Below are positions 25,776 through 37,800 of a stretch of 64,000 nt of DNA, piece after piece. Below the pieces are notes generated by a model. The model made no database searches and was not told where the DNA came from. It worked only from the letters and a program-made list of their open reading frames with translations. Each line of letters begins with the position of its first letter. Position 1 is the stretch's first letter. The position numbers and the translations under genes were made by a program. The stretch comes from Prostheceraeus crozeri (Eukaryota; Platyhelminthes; Polycladida; Euryleptidae), in NCBI GenBank assembly GCA_907163375.1, contig CAJQUW010001848.1, positions 67,501 to 131,500 on the forward strand, written 5' to 3'.

Positions 25776-25955
25776 TGGTCTCCGTGGCACAGTGGTTGAC
25801 TGCTTGGCCTAGCGATCTTATCGTACAGACGTCGAGCCTCGAAAGTGTCACTGGAAGTCGTCAGGAAGGGCATCCGGACCAAAAGATCATAACGCAGATT
25901 AAAAGTCTGACAATGTCATCAACGTCCAAACTCCCAGCATTGGGGAGTAGTTGCA
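25776..25955 (+). repeat. tRNA-derived SINE, well-preserved copy
   Basis: One of the clearest members: GGTCTCCGTGGCACAGTGGT, TGACTGCTTGGCCTAGCGAT, GACGTCGAGCCTCGAAAGTG, then CAGGAAGGGCATCCGGACCA, AAAGATCATAACGC, AAAAGTCTGACAATGTCATC and a CCAGCATTGGGGAGTAG tail. Confidence 0.88.
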
Positions 25956-27682
25956 TAAACCATCAATGCTCTTCCTGTAGATTTGCAATGACACTCTCGC
26001 GATTCGAATACACGGTCAAAGGATCAAGAGGCAACATAAAAGTAGTCATGTTCAAATATGCTTGGGGAATTATGCGATGCTCTTTATGAATGATAAGATA
26101 GATCGTAAATGAATGCCAAGACGTCATCAATAGAAAGAAGAATTAGCAATAATTTGATAATCGACCTGCTTGGACATGTTTCGTCGACTTTGTCCTCAAT
26201 AATGAGTAGAAGAAATACTTAAAAAATCGTAGAAGAGAACAATGATTGAACCAAAGCTTCTAGAATGCTGGGAGGGAACAGTAGGACAATACACATGTAG
26301 CTACTAAGTAAAGGATATTTGTGATAAGATTCATGCATCACGATATTTGCTCAGCAATGATAACTTACATTGTCGAAAAATTGTAGAGAACTTCCTAATA
26401 TCAAAGTGAGAAGCACAAAATGATAACTGCTCTTTGAAAATGCAAATGAGAGAATGAAATGAGGTCTAACTTTACTATAGCCGTTTGTTTAAAATATTGC
26501 TCCGTCTTGCAAATTCGATTAAGGCTTAGCAATCACCAAAGCATGTTTGTGCGAGGAATCCCCGAAGACCTCCAAGTGGAAATTTGATTTTCTGTCCCCA
26601 GCTCTCAAAACACAAGTCTCAAAATGCATTCCTTCTTGTCCGATCTATCCAAAGTCCAGTTCAATTTTTTCTTTGATTTTGCCTGTTACTTTTCCTCATA
26701 CAATTCTACTCTCGCAGCCTTGAACAACCCTTTCGCTGTCCCGAAATCCAATTGAATCTCAGCATAACCACAGTCGAATAGTTTTGATGACACAGCTGCC
26801 GTAAATGATTAAAGATGGGTGCGAAAATTTCATTACGAAGTTGTAAACTTCATTGCGAAGTAAATGATAGCACTCTACGGAGGAACATCTCTGAGAATAT
26901 CATTAATGATAAACAGAGATTATAAAAAATTGATCGCAATTAAATTGCTCTTTTCAACAGATTAATTGCAATTGAAATTTCTGAGCAATCAATTAATTGA
27001 AATTCAATTAATTTTTTGATAATCCCTGGTGGTAAATAAATGAAATAATGCATGGCTAGCGTAAAGTAATTTTCTTCATCGCTGATCTGTAGCACTTTCA
27101 GATTTTGAGATTTTGACACCACAGACTGAATTTCAATAAGAAGGCCAAAACCGCAATGTTAACGTCTTAATAGCGAATGCTTGATTGTGCACTTGTGCGT
27201 TTAATTAGTAAAGTGATAGATAGTCTGATTAATGAACCGATATCTAACGATCGATTAATCAATTTTTGCTATTGTTCACGATAGTGGGTGCTGTTCACCA
27301 GGTATGAGGCATAAATGACGTCATACTGAACATTCATAGTGCAAAGTTCATTTATTGTTCCATAGCATCATAGAAGAGCTGCGCTTCTATAATATTAATA
27401 TTCAACCATGTAACTCTGATCATCAAATGCCTCAATTTTACTTGCGAAAACCTAGCGGATGTGGACATTTCTAATGCAAATTGGAGGATGCGAAAGTTGG
27501 AAGCCTTTTCATAGTTGAGATTCATCTATCACATGATGAGAATGAATTATACTCACTCTCTCACTTTTATAAGCTAGTTGTTCCATTTTGTCAACGAATC
27601 TTCGCACACACTTTGTTAGCCTAGTTTGACATAAAACAATCGAACACGGGGATATATAGGTTCAGTGGTTGCCATTATTAGT
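25956..27682. other. gene-free stretch
   Basis: No gene recognised. About 26930-27010 is rich in ATTAATTGCAATT/CAATTAATTG words, similar in composition to the cluster at 2295-2460. I see no other structure. Confidence 0.45.
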
Positions 27683-27868
27683 CTCGTGGTCTCAGTGGCA
27701 TAGTGGTTAAGTGCTACAGCTTCTGATTCATTGGTCGTGTGGTCGAACCCTGAGAGAGTCAGTGAAAGTCGACAGGAATACATCAGGAATTAAAATAATC
27801 ATAACGTTCCATCTGAAGTCTGATTGTTTCGGCACCTTCCAAGCTTCTGGAGGGGAGTAATGACGTTA
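27683..27868 (+). repeat. tRNA-derived SINE, diverged copy
   Basis: GTGGTCTCAGTGGCATAGTG, GTTAAGTGCT, GTGGTCGAACCCTGAGAGAG (B box region), GTGAAAGTCGACAGGAATAC, then ATCATAACGTTCC, GAAGTCTGATTGTTTCGGCA and GGAGGGGAGTAATGACG. All family blocks are present in order. Confidence 0.82.
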
Positions 27869-28734
27869 TAGCTAAACAACAGTCAACATACATGCTAACT
27901 TGTACTATTTAGTGTCACTTTAATTGATTGAGGTGAATTTTGATGTGGTAAGTTAACTTTCAACGATTCCTCAATCAACTCATCCATCAATGATAATACA
28001 CATGTGGCGCCTTATTATGACGACCGGGCAAGATCGGTGGTCTTCTTCCCATAAAATACACAACGTTCACACCAGAGACTCTACGTAAACCACAACAACC
28101 TCCCCGCAATGAAGCAACAGGCGTGCCCGGTGATGGATGGTAAACGCGTAAGATATCGCAGGAAACCCATCTCAGAGGCCATTTTTCGGTCAACTAACAT
28201 TCATCACTCACACCGTTCAACGAAATTCAATCTCCCTGGCTTACTGGCGACTTGAAACCGATCTAACGTAAAAAATAATCATGCTGATTATCTCAATCCA
28301 AATTGTCACCGTGAAATCAATGCCAAATGAGAAAATATGAAAAGAAAACAATGAAATTCAGTGGATAATCAAAAAAATGCTTTGTCCACTGATTAGGCAG
28401 CAAGAGAATTAAATGGAATTATCAAACAGGAACAAAAGGTTAATTGAGAATGAGAACGATCACTTTGAAATCGGAGATCAAATGCCAAGCTGAAATTGAA
28501 AGTAAATAATGAAGAGTTTAACTTCCGAAGTTTAAAACATAATGTCTTCCTACGCTCTGGAATCAGCAGAGGAAAGGTCAGTGGTCTGGAAGATGAGTTG
28601 GAGTAGAAAACAAACGTAGGAAATTGGATAAGGAAGTTGACCTTCATTGAGAGTAGATATCAAGGAAGACACACATATGGATAGCATTATATAACGAGAA
28701 TATGGGATGAGTTACTTTTTCATGGTTTTTAAGT
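27869..28734. other. gene-free stretch with a GC-richer patch
   Basis: About 28010-28170 is richer in G+C than its surroundings and is open on the minus strand for 68 codons, but I see no homology and no clear splice sites. No gene is called. Confidence 0.4.
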
Positions 28735-28935
28735 GAGTCACTCATCGTCCACGCCAATTTGTCATGAGTTCTATTTTTTAATTTCACAGTGGTTGGGAGA
28801 GCACAAGAAAAAATAGATAGAAATAATGACAGTTTTATGAAAAAACGTGACAAAAGTAAGAGCTAGTAAACGTTGGCCAAAACACGGACAACAATTTCAA
28901 AACGCGAACTAATGGATATTAAGGAATGAAAGCGG
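28735..28935. repeat. diverged dispersed repeat, copy 1
   Basis: It shares a series of words with 29768-29985 in the same order and orientation: CATCGTCCACGCCAATTT/CTTCGTTCATGCCAAATTTT, a T-run with CTTCACAATGG or TTTCACAGTGG, AAAACGTGACAAAAGT, and GCGAACT near the end. Roughly 200 bp long and clearly diverged. Identity unknown. Confidence 0.6.
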
Positions 28936-28967
28936 CTAGAAAAATGATGGTTTAACGTCTCTATTCC

Positions 28968-29126
28968 CCTTTACTGGAGGCTTGGACGGTACTGACATTG
29001 TCATGCTGTGATCTGGAGGGCTGTACGGATGCCCTTCCTGACCACTTCTACTGACACTTTCGGGGCTCGAACTCTGGTGCAAAAGATATCTAGGCCAAGC
29101 ACTTGACCACTGTGCCACGGAGATCA
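28968..29126 (-). repeat. tRNA-derived SINE, internally shortened copy
   Basis: On the minus strand: GATCTCCGTGGCACAGTGGT, CAAGTGCTTGGCCTAGATAT, CAGAGTTCGAGCCCCGAAAG, TCAGGAAGGGCATCCG, then ATGACAATGTCAGTACCGTC and CCAAGCCTCCAGTAAAGG. The AACGCTCC/AAAAGTC part is reduced compared with other copies. Confidence 0.88.
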
Positions 29127-29767
29127 CCCAAACCATCAATATCTTAAGGAACCATGGCGGCTAGAGAAGGATTCCGTCACGACAAGGATATATGATTATT
29201 GGCGACAATGTTCATCTGCTACAAATTCCCATCTCGCGTATATACTTTCATCATTAGGTCACAGCTTCATTTGTCATATCTGCTACTGCAAAAATGAACT
29301 TTGAATATATTGAAAGTCGGAAGGACTCGACCTTCTTGAAGAAAAGAAGGCTGGAAGATGGTGACATAGAAGCGTGGGACCACTGTGGTAGCTGTAATGC
29401 AGTATCCATTTCCCAAAAACTTCTTTCATAAGTCTGTGTCGAGTCTCCGTATACTGTACGTGGGGAGTTGCTTGAATTGTTTTGATGTTAATGTTCTATA
29501 TGAAACTCTATACCGATTGTTTGTCAGCGTTAACCAGCGGGATCTGTCAGCACGAAACAGCGGGAGGTGCCATTAATAGATAAGGAAATCCGCGGCCCAG
29601 TGATACACTGAATTCATCACGCGGTCCAGTTAGATGTCACCCTCTAAAACATCATGGTACCAAGAAACTAAACATCCTGCAGATGTTCTTGTCCAGCCGC
29701 GACAATACAACTCTTGGAAAAGCAAAACTTGAATATGTGATGCCTTAATTATCACATTTATACTTTT
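29127..29767. other. gene-free stretch
   Basis: Lies between a SINE and the second copy of a diverged repeat. No gene supported. Confidence 0.45.
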
Positions 29768-29985
29768 GAAGCGAATCGCTCTTCGTTCATGCCAAATTTT
29801 CATCCGACAGTCTCTCTTTTTTACTTCACAATGGTCTAGAGATAATGTGAAGAGGTTAATTATTATGGCAGTATTTAAAGTTGATGTTTAAAAAGAAAAA
29901 CGTGACAAAAGTCAGACCTGGAAAACAGGATCCAAAAACATGGATAACAAATTTCCGCACGCGAACTTGTCAGAAATGAAATATA
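29768..29985. repeat. diverged dispersed repeat, copy 2
   Basis: Second, same-strand copy of the segment at 28735-28935, recognised by AAAACGTGACAAAAGT, the CCAAAAACATGGATAACAA/CCAAAACACGGACAACAAT pair and GCGAACT. It has small insertions relative to copy 1. Confidence 0.6.
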
Positions 29986-32900
29986 GAACAGGACAGAAGA
30001 AGATTCCCTCACTTAAGTTTGATATTTGCATCGCTCGACCACCTGATACAATTAGGGAAACATGAATGATAGGAAGTGGGAGGTATTCGATGTCTATTGC
30101 ATTCCAGATTAGAGATCGTCCAACAGTCGTAGAAAATGGAAATAATCGAAGGATTTTGTTCGGGACAGAAAGTCTCGCCGATAAAATACTTCCCCAGTCC
30201 ATCAGACAGAGATTTCTTTGGCGCTGTAATCATTTAAACCTATCTTACCATTTTCATCTTAAATGTAGGTCAAGAAAACCGATTGGAGAAAAGATATATC
30301 TAACTCACGATAGTTTTGACCTCAATCACATGAATTTATAAGAATTGTGTTTTTTATATCTCAAACTACATAATTTGTGACTTACAAGGTATTTATATTT
30401 TTCATAACTAGACTTGTGGTGATACTCAAGGTGCGATTTGCATGGAGTTTCGATAGATATTTTTATGTGAAATTTGTACCTCTGAAAAGAGAATTTAGAA
30501 TATCTTCTAAACTGGTTTGGATAGGACTCAGTAGCATTCAGAAAAATTGGACATCTGAAGCTCCCATTGACTTTTGAAAATGCATTATCATGCTATATGT
30601 TGAATGAAATGGTTCGTTTTTAAATACAATGCACTGTAGACAAGTTTTAATTATCTTCTACCACTTTGAAAGCAACTAAAAGGTCAAAACCTTTTGATGA
30701 AATTGCAGAATTGTTGAAACATTGAATACTTTTTATTTGATTGGTGATAAATGCCTTCGGGGATTCAAGTTTTTCGGTATATTTGTGAGTAACATTTAAT
30801 TATGCAAGAAATATGAGCAAGAATTTACAATGTTGCATGAAACTGTCAAGCAGATCTAACAACACAAGAAAGTAATATTTGAAAATTGGCAACTGTCGGC
30901 TACTGAATTATTTTTCAATTGTTTAAAGAAACACCCTAACTTGGTTGATCTGTAGAAAATTCACATCGAAAACAATGATGATATTACTCGCCCTACGATA
31001 TTTCCGTGACCGAATGAATGTTGAATACCTTTCATTTTGACATCAAAGTATAGCCAACTGAAGAGTGCAAACCTGCTCAAATAATCTTAAGTAGAAATTC
31101 AACAATCGGAATTCAAACTCGCAACTCGAATAAACAAATAATTTGGCCAACAAGCGGCATGGCTTCTGTCAACTACAGAACTAAGCCAATCGCTTGTGTA
31201 CTTCATTTCCAGCATCTGTACTCGAACTACATCAGAAAAGGTAGGAGGGCGAATGAATGACGAGAGCTGAAGTTCTCTATAACTTTTTGCGCGGTATTTC
31301 TCAAGTACAAGCCGTCAATTTCACAAAGCCTTCACTTCTCAAAGATGAAATCTTCGAACGTCACGTTTGAGTCGACGCATTTGTTAAATTTATGCGATGA
31401 TGTGGAGTAAAAACAAAATCATCCTATGAGTTGTAGAAGAGCTAAAAGCACGCATTTTCACTCTCAATAAGTCACTTTGTATGTAAGCGGGCAATTCACT
31501 CCCTGATTCAAACGAACTTTCAGAAATTGCTCTTTGCGTCAATTGAAATGAAATTCTTTGAATATTAATCAACAGCTAGAATAAGGCGTTCTATGAAAAT
31601 GTGAACTCAACTGCGGAGATTGCAACACGAAATAATTTGACAGAAAACTACAGATTTGAGAAAATGTAACGAAATGCTTGATTTTCAATCTGGTCACGTT
31701 TGTGGAGCAGTTTCAACAATTCTTAATGCATAATTGTTTATTCAAGCCCTCGAAGGCGAGGTAATACATTTTCCTCGCTTGAAATAAACTCTGACTCACG
31801 CAGTAGACAACTATATAAATATTGGTGTTTATGTGAATGACAATGACAGAAATATAATTTTAGACATCGGTCTAAATGCCGGCCAATACGCTGAGATAAA
31901 GTCTGGTCCACTGAGGCTCATAATCAATCCTGTCGTTGTAGTGTCCATTCATAACATATGTTGAAAGTTTGCAATAAATTAAATTTAAATCCAATTTTTG
32001 ATTTCATCTCTAATAGCATCATTTATTAAAAACAAAATTTTAACTATGCGAATTTCGTGAGGCCATTTTATCATTTTTACCGCCCAGTCTGTTATATTTG
32101 CGTGGTCCATTGATTATGTACGGTCAGCTGTCAGACAAAATGCCGACTTTGGTCCAAAATCCTATAAAGATCGTTATAGCATCAAGGAATATAACGAATA
32201 CATGGTAATGCCACTTATCCGGATGCCTTCAGATAGATTATCAATAACTGGTAAATGCATTCATTGCAATCTTCTGTTACACTAAATTCGTTATCTATTT
32301 ACCTTTGACCTTTTTGTACATGGTTGGACAACCTGCACCTGTCTGAAACTTTTTTTCTTAATTTTTGAGATATTTTTCAAAATTTTTCTAAATTTCTTTA
32401 TTGCATTTCCTCTAGGACAGTAGAAGTCAACGAGGTGTCACGTCAATGAATTTGTAATAATGTACTCCACCCATTGAAATTCTCTTTCTACGTTCGGGTT
32501 TTCAAACCAAAAGCCTACACGAAGCTATAGCTTTTCAACAGAGACTTAGACTGCACGTCTTGGCGTAAACAGACTGCAAGGAAAATAACTGCACGTCTGA
32601 CGGATTTGAACCACCAACAAGTGAAAGATCAAGTTTGACGACGGTTCTCATCTTCTTCAATGTTGATAGAAAGCTTCATCATTTGTCTCCATTTCAAATA
32701 AGGTCATCTACTCAGGAAGGTACCTTCGGCTACCGTAAACATTCGATGACAAGCGAGAGAATAGCTGAGCTCTTGCTTAATTTCGTGCGTGATATTTCTC
32801 ATGGGGAAACATTTAGATTATCTAAAAATTGCAATCGTATTCAGATATCTGATAAGAATACAATTCGTGGTAGGAAATCAGAGAAAAATTTAATCGGTTA

Positions 32901-35429
32901 CAAACTATTCCTTATGTTACAGCAGATTGTGACTTTGTAATGAATAACTTTCTGATATGAATCAATATTATTGGTGAGTCACAGTGGCGATTTTATGAAA
33001 TAGCATTCTGTGTCTATCTTTCTGTTACACAGTCTCTAATCTTTTCCAACAAATGAACTTTTTAAACTTTCATGTATGCCCAACATGACAAAAATTCTGT
33101 CAACATAAATCTTTTCTATTTTTTTTTATTTTTTTATTACTTGTCTTTAAATGATTAAGTGGCTGAGACAAGTGAGTAAAAGCACTTGCTAATGCTACTT
33201 TCCTTGCAATGGCTATCTGCCTCCCATTTTGTTGCCAGTTGAATAAATATTAAATACCCAAATGTTTTATTGAATTTGTCATGAACAAAGAAGATGGACT
33301 AATACATAATGGGTAAATAAATTTCAACAATAACTACAATTGCAATATTTCGAAGAATAGTGTTCAGTCTTTTAGACACGGGAAGTGGATTTGCGTGTTT
33401 AAGATCCAATTAAATAGTTCAACTCATTCAAAACTTTGGTTTCAACATGTTTCAGATAAACATCAAAGCAAATTTGTAAAAGTTACACTACGAGGCTTGT
33501 TGTTCAGAATGTACCATTTTCGGATAGGAACAATTGATGTAATGACAATTGGAGATACTTTTAGTGTATTAAAAGGCATAAGGATGAGAATTTACTCCGT
33601 TTTAAGACAGCTAGCCTACTTCTATACCATGCTAGGTAGCTGATTATAATTGTACATGCAAAGTCAAAATCATAATTCATTATCTTCTTTCATAGCACAA
33701 TGCACACGTAGGTCTAAGCTTATGTTTTGAAATTTCGTGGCAAAAAGATGGCCATGACCATGTGGAAAGTGCGGAAACCAATGGAAACTGGTGGAAATAA
33801 TTCAAAAATGTATGTTTTTCAAGATGCTTCATGTGTTCATTTCAAAGAAGAACCCAACTGCAGAATTTACGTTTAAATGTAAGATTATTTTGAAAAATGG
33901 CGAGGATATTAAGAATGACATATTTCATTCGAAACTTCTATCTAAGTTGGGGCAAAGGCACAGCTTCCTGTAACATTGTGGACACGGACTGGACCTCAAC
34001 AGTTGTCTCACGGTTGTGTGATTACCGATCACATTTTCACTTTAAAGAAACTCTGTTATGAAACTCCTTAAGATGGTTTTGCTATTGAATTGACATATGG
34101 AATAGCGGAGGAGTCTAAAATTTTCCTGACTCCTCAACACTTCTGAAATCGCACTAAACATTTTGACTATGGTTGACATGAAATTCAGCACATGTTTAAA
34201 TTGTGATAAAATGAATACATGATTTGGGTCACAATGGTCGGCTAACTCATTGCAATTCAATAAAATGGTACAATTACAGACAAAGAACATGCAGCATGAA
34301 ATAAATATATCCAACAGCAAGTCTGTCGAATCAAATAAACACAAAGGAGTTGGAAAATCCTTTCGCTGACACAGGAGACACTGTCAATCGTCAAATTTTC
34401 TGGACGTAGATCTCTCACGAAACATGGTACAGTGAGCGAATACCGAATATTAGACTCAGTCAGACGAAATAACTTTAAACAAAGATAATCAGGAGAAAGA
34501 GGAAAAGGACAAAGTAAACATCATTGAAAAAAATCTGGCAGCGTGATGTTCTACACGTGACAAATCTGACAGAAGATGCTCGTATCGCTAGTTTACAAAA
34601 ACAAGGAAAGGCGCAAGTCAAAATGAAAGCAATACAACATCTAAAAATGACTTCTGACGGAAATGTAGCTCTCCTAAAAATACGAAGGATATCTTCCAAG
34701 CTAACATTCAAAGTGAAAGTTCAAGTGATACATTAGGTATATCGCTAGGACATAATACACAGTCAGGCCATGTGCAAATGAGCCTGTGGTTAGAGTATGA
34801 TATGAAAGTAACAGTTCACTATTTCCGACATGCAGACATCTGCGAGCAATTTTAACTACGTCTACCCAAGAGAGACAGACAACGAAGAAGTCCATGGTCG
34901 TCAGTTAGATATCAATTGTAGGCCTGCTGTATGCGCAAACGTCCACATGGCGAAATATGCCTACTTTACGTTGCCACTGCGTAACAGTTGTGACTACTGA
35001 CCAGGTTGAGAATGTTTAGAAGCATTACTTAGCTCGCCATACTCAAAATCATCAAATAAGCTGTGCATGTGAAGAATATTTTCACTCCAAATCACTCCAA
35101 AAATTGATCAACAACAAGCCATGAAGCTTCTATTTCGCATAGTGGCTATTGGCCAATATTAAAACACGTATAAATTGGAAATTTTGGAATTCGGGCAGTG
35201 ATAAATGAAAATATGAGATGCCGAGGCTGTTCAGTGTTTAATTTCTCACCTTTATTGATGGTCCAAGTTTGAATGATGAGAGCTGATTGTGTATTTTCCT
35301 AATATGATCCGTTTGCAGCGTCAACGATAATGGATAATTCGAATCCGAAAAGATGAAATGGCACAATAACGGAATTCAAACACATATAGAGTGCAAAACA
35401 CTGCAGTAGTTGATAGACCAGTCACGACA
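29986..35429. other. gene-free stretch
   Basis: More than 5 kb of AT-rich DNA in which I recognise no exon, RNA gene or mobile element. Open frames of 60-100 codons occur on both strands, as expected by chance at this composition. Confidence 0.45.
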
Positions 35430-35960
35430 GTGCGAGTAACCGGTCGTCCACTTTACTGGCAAGTGTCAGTTTTCATGAAATTTACACATCTTCGAAGCTC
35501 TCAGTAATCCGTTCTCTGAAGCAGTGCCCAGACGCTCCACTAATTGGCGCGCACGACAGCCAAAGACAAGAGAATCAGGTGGTTTCGCCGCCTGCGATTG
35601 GCTGATAGCGCTTCGACATCCTTTCATCTGTTGATGTTTACCTGAAAGAAACGAGCTTTTATTATCGTCTGAGATCACAGATTGCCAAAGATTATCCGAG
35701 TCTCCGAGAAGAAGGGACGAAATTACCCTCCCCAGACAGGGGCGCGACGGCACTTTCAAATTAAGGGGCGGAAGATAAATCGATCATTCAAAGAGCGCAA
35801 ACTTTATATATATGCTTCCTATCAATATAAGCAGTGTTGAATTTGAGGGGATGGAGAGTGCGGAAGTTCCCATGCACTGCCTCGCCTCATCCCCGGTACT
35901 GAAGATATGCCCTCCTTCCCTGAGGAGGAAGAATATTTCCAGTGTATATAGATAAACCTT
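35430..35960 (+). promoter_or_regulatory. GC-richer promoter-like patch
   Basis: This patch is richer in G+C than its flanks. It contains ATTGG boxes (inverted CCAAT) at about 35544 and 35599, a TTTATATATATGC TATA-like stretch at about 35801-35813, and, about 45 bases further on, ATG 35851 opening a 34-codon frame that ends at 35955. A TTTCTTTCAGGTAAAC word on the minus strand at about 35645-35660 could be a splice site. A promoter with a short first exon is possible, but no protein family is recognised. Confidence 0.25.
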
Positions 35961-37324
35961 ATATTGCCTTAACCAGATTGATCGAGCATCAATTGATTAT
36001 TTTTGTGAAAATAAGAAACATTGACTGGTGCAGGCCTAATTTCCTCACGATTCTTCCTGAACTACGTTGTCTAATCATCAATAATTAACTTTCTTTGTTC
36101 AGAAGGATGACAAATGAATTCAAGAAGCAGAAAATGCTTAAAGGAATTATAAGTATAACGAAACCATCACAAAAAGAGTGGAATCCAGAAGGCCATCTTG
36201 TTTCTTTCAAGGTCTTGTCGACAGCGTACACATTGCATTGTAATAAAATTCTTCACAATCCAGAAAATCAGGTTTGGGAATATTGTTTACCTTTTGCTCT
36301 GTGAATGTTGATAGAAGTCCGATACGTGTGAATTCAGTATAGGTCTACTTGCAGCAAATTTCAGAATGATCCTCTTTTGGAATATTTATTCTGATCTTCT
36401 CATGCGTAGATCTACCACACATTTCTTATTCATAAGGGTATCTAAGGACCTTATTTGAAGCATTATTTGACTAAATACGGATGGCACCAAATGTATGCAT
36501 TGAAGAGTCCCTTTCAAGCATCAAATAGGCCTATCTCCTCCTTGTTCCATTTATGGTTCCATCTAGTCGAGAGCAGTTCTAGGTGCGAGGATGATAGTGG
36601 TGCTATAAGAATCGCTATCCTCTTCCTTTTGATCACCATTTTTTCCGGCTTTGGTAACGACGTCGACCCAAAAAACTTTCGCGTTGAAAACTTCCCCCTA
36701 CTGCAATCAAGCTCAAATCCAACATTGAATAGAAGTGTAATAAAAAATATTTCAGTAGATAATGAAATGTCAGGGTGTGGGAATCTATAGAAAAATAGCA
36801 TTTTATAATCGAGAATACATACTATACTAGCAAATAAAAATGCTTTGCAAATTGACAATGAATGCTATCAACGTTTCCACCACTACCCCTCTGTTTCTAT
36901 ACCCCAGCGTCTATAGAATGACCCAGTTTTCTATCGGCATCTAATGGTCTTCGCGCAGAATGGTCTATAAGATGATCTTGATAAAACTGTCCCAGAGAAA
37001 GCCACAGAAATGTTTTGATGGTAAAAGTGACGATTTCAGCAACATCTAAAACGTGGGTTTCAGTTAAATTTTTAGCCGAAAGTTCAATAGCCTCTGACAG
37101 TTTGAAGGTAGGCCTATTTGGGCCTGCTTCCATGAACGGTTAGAGATTATCGACTTTCTGGCTAAAATAGCCTAGGTTTATTAAACTGAAACCTAGGTTT
37201 TAGAAATTGCTGAGAACGTTTTTGCTACTCAAATTCCAGTTTATGGCTTTCCCCTTGCACAGCTTCACCAAAATTAAGTTTCACAACCATTTTGACCTGG
37301 AAACTTTCTATCCAGTGCTTTTAC
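35961..37324. other. gene-free stretch
   Basis: No gene or repeat that I can support. Confidence 0.4.
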
Positions 37325-37800
37325 CTGTTACCCGTTACCACCTACGCCGACTGACGCAAAGGGCCTTGGTGATATTTCTCCATGCACTTCTGTCCTGAGC
37401 TCGTCCCTCGATGTTCTCTCAACATTCTGCAGCTTCCTTCTTCATCGTCCGCAGCCAAGTGGGCTTAGGTCGACGTCTTCTCCGTGACCCGTTTGGTTTC
37501 CACATGTTGTCCGTAGTATGCTGTGTGACTCCCGTCTCGAGGTGTGTCCGAGTCATCGCCATCTCCAGTTCATTAGCACTTCATCCAACCATGACACTTT
37601 CGTTGTTTTACGGATATCAACATTTGTTACTTTGTCCTGCCATTTCACTCCCAGGATCCTTCGTAAGGCTTTAATCTCGGACACACTGAAACATATGGAA
37701 ATGGTCTCATTGTCGTACCAGCCTTCACAGCCATTTGCTTGTACAGATCTCGCTAGCGTTTTGTACAGAGGCACTTTTGAATGGATCATCAATCTGCTTT
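37325..37800 (-). pseudogene. LINE C-terminal/3' fragment
   Basis: The minus strand encodes IHSKVPLYKTLARS, CEGWYDNETISI, then EIKALRRILGVKWQDKVTNV, DIRK and a WRWRW...LGHTRDG segment. The order ALRRILG..WQD...T...V, then RLRWLGH, is the hallmark of the region after the reverse transcriptase in RTE/Jockey-like LINEs. Frameshifts and stops are present. The reverse transcriptase core is absent, so this is a dead 5'-truncated copy. Its family relation to the fragments at 12.7-13.3, 43.4-44.0 and 44.8-45.3 kb is unclear. Confidence 0.7.

Noticed and set aside
28010-28193. 68-codon minus-strand frame in a GC-richer patch
   Set aside because: No recognised domain and no convincing splice sites or promoter.
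36455-36858. Overlapping frames of 111 and 114 codons on opposite strands
   Set aside because: No homology, no splice context and mutual overlap; consistent with chance.
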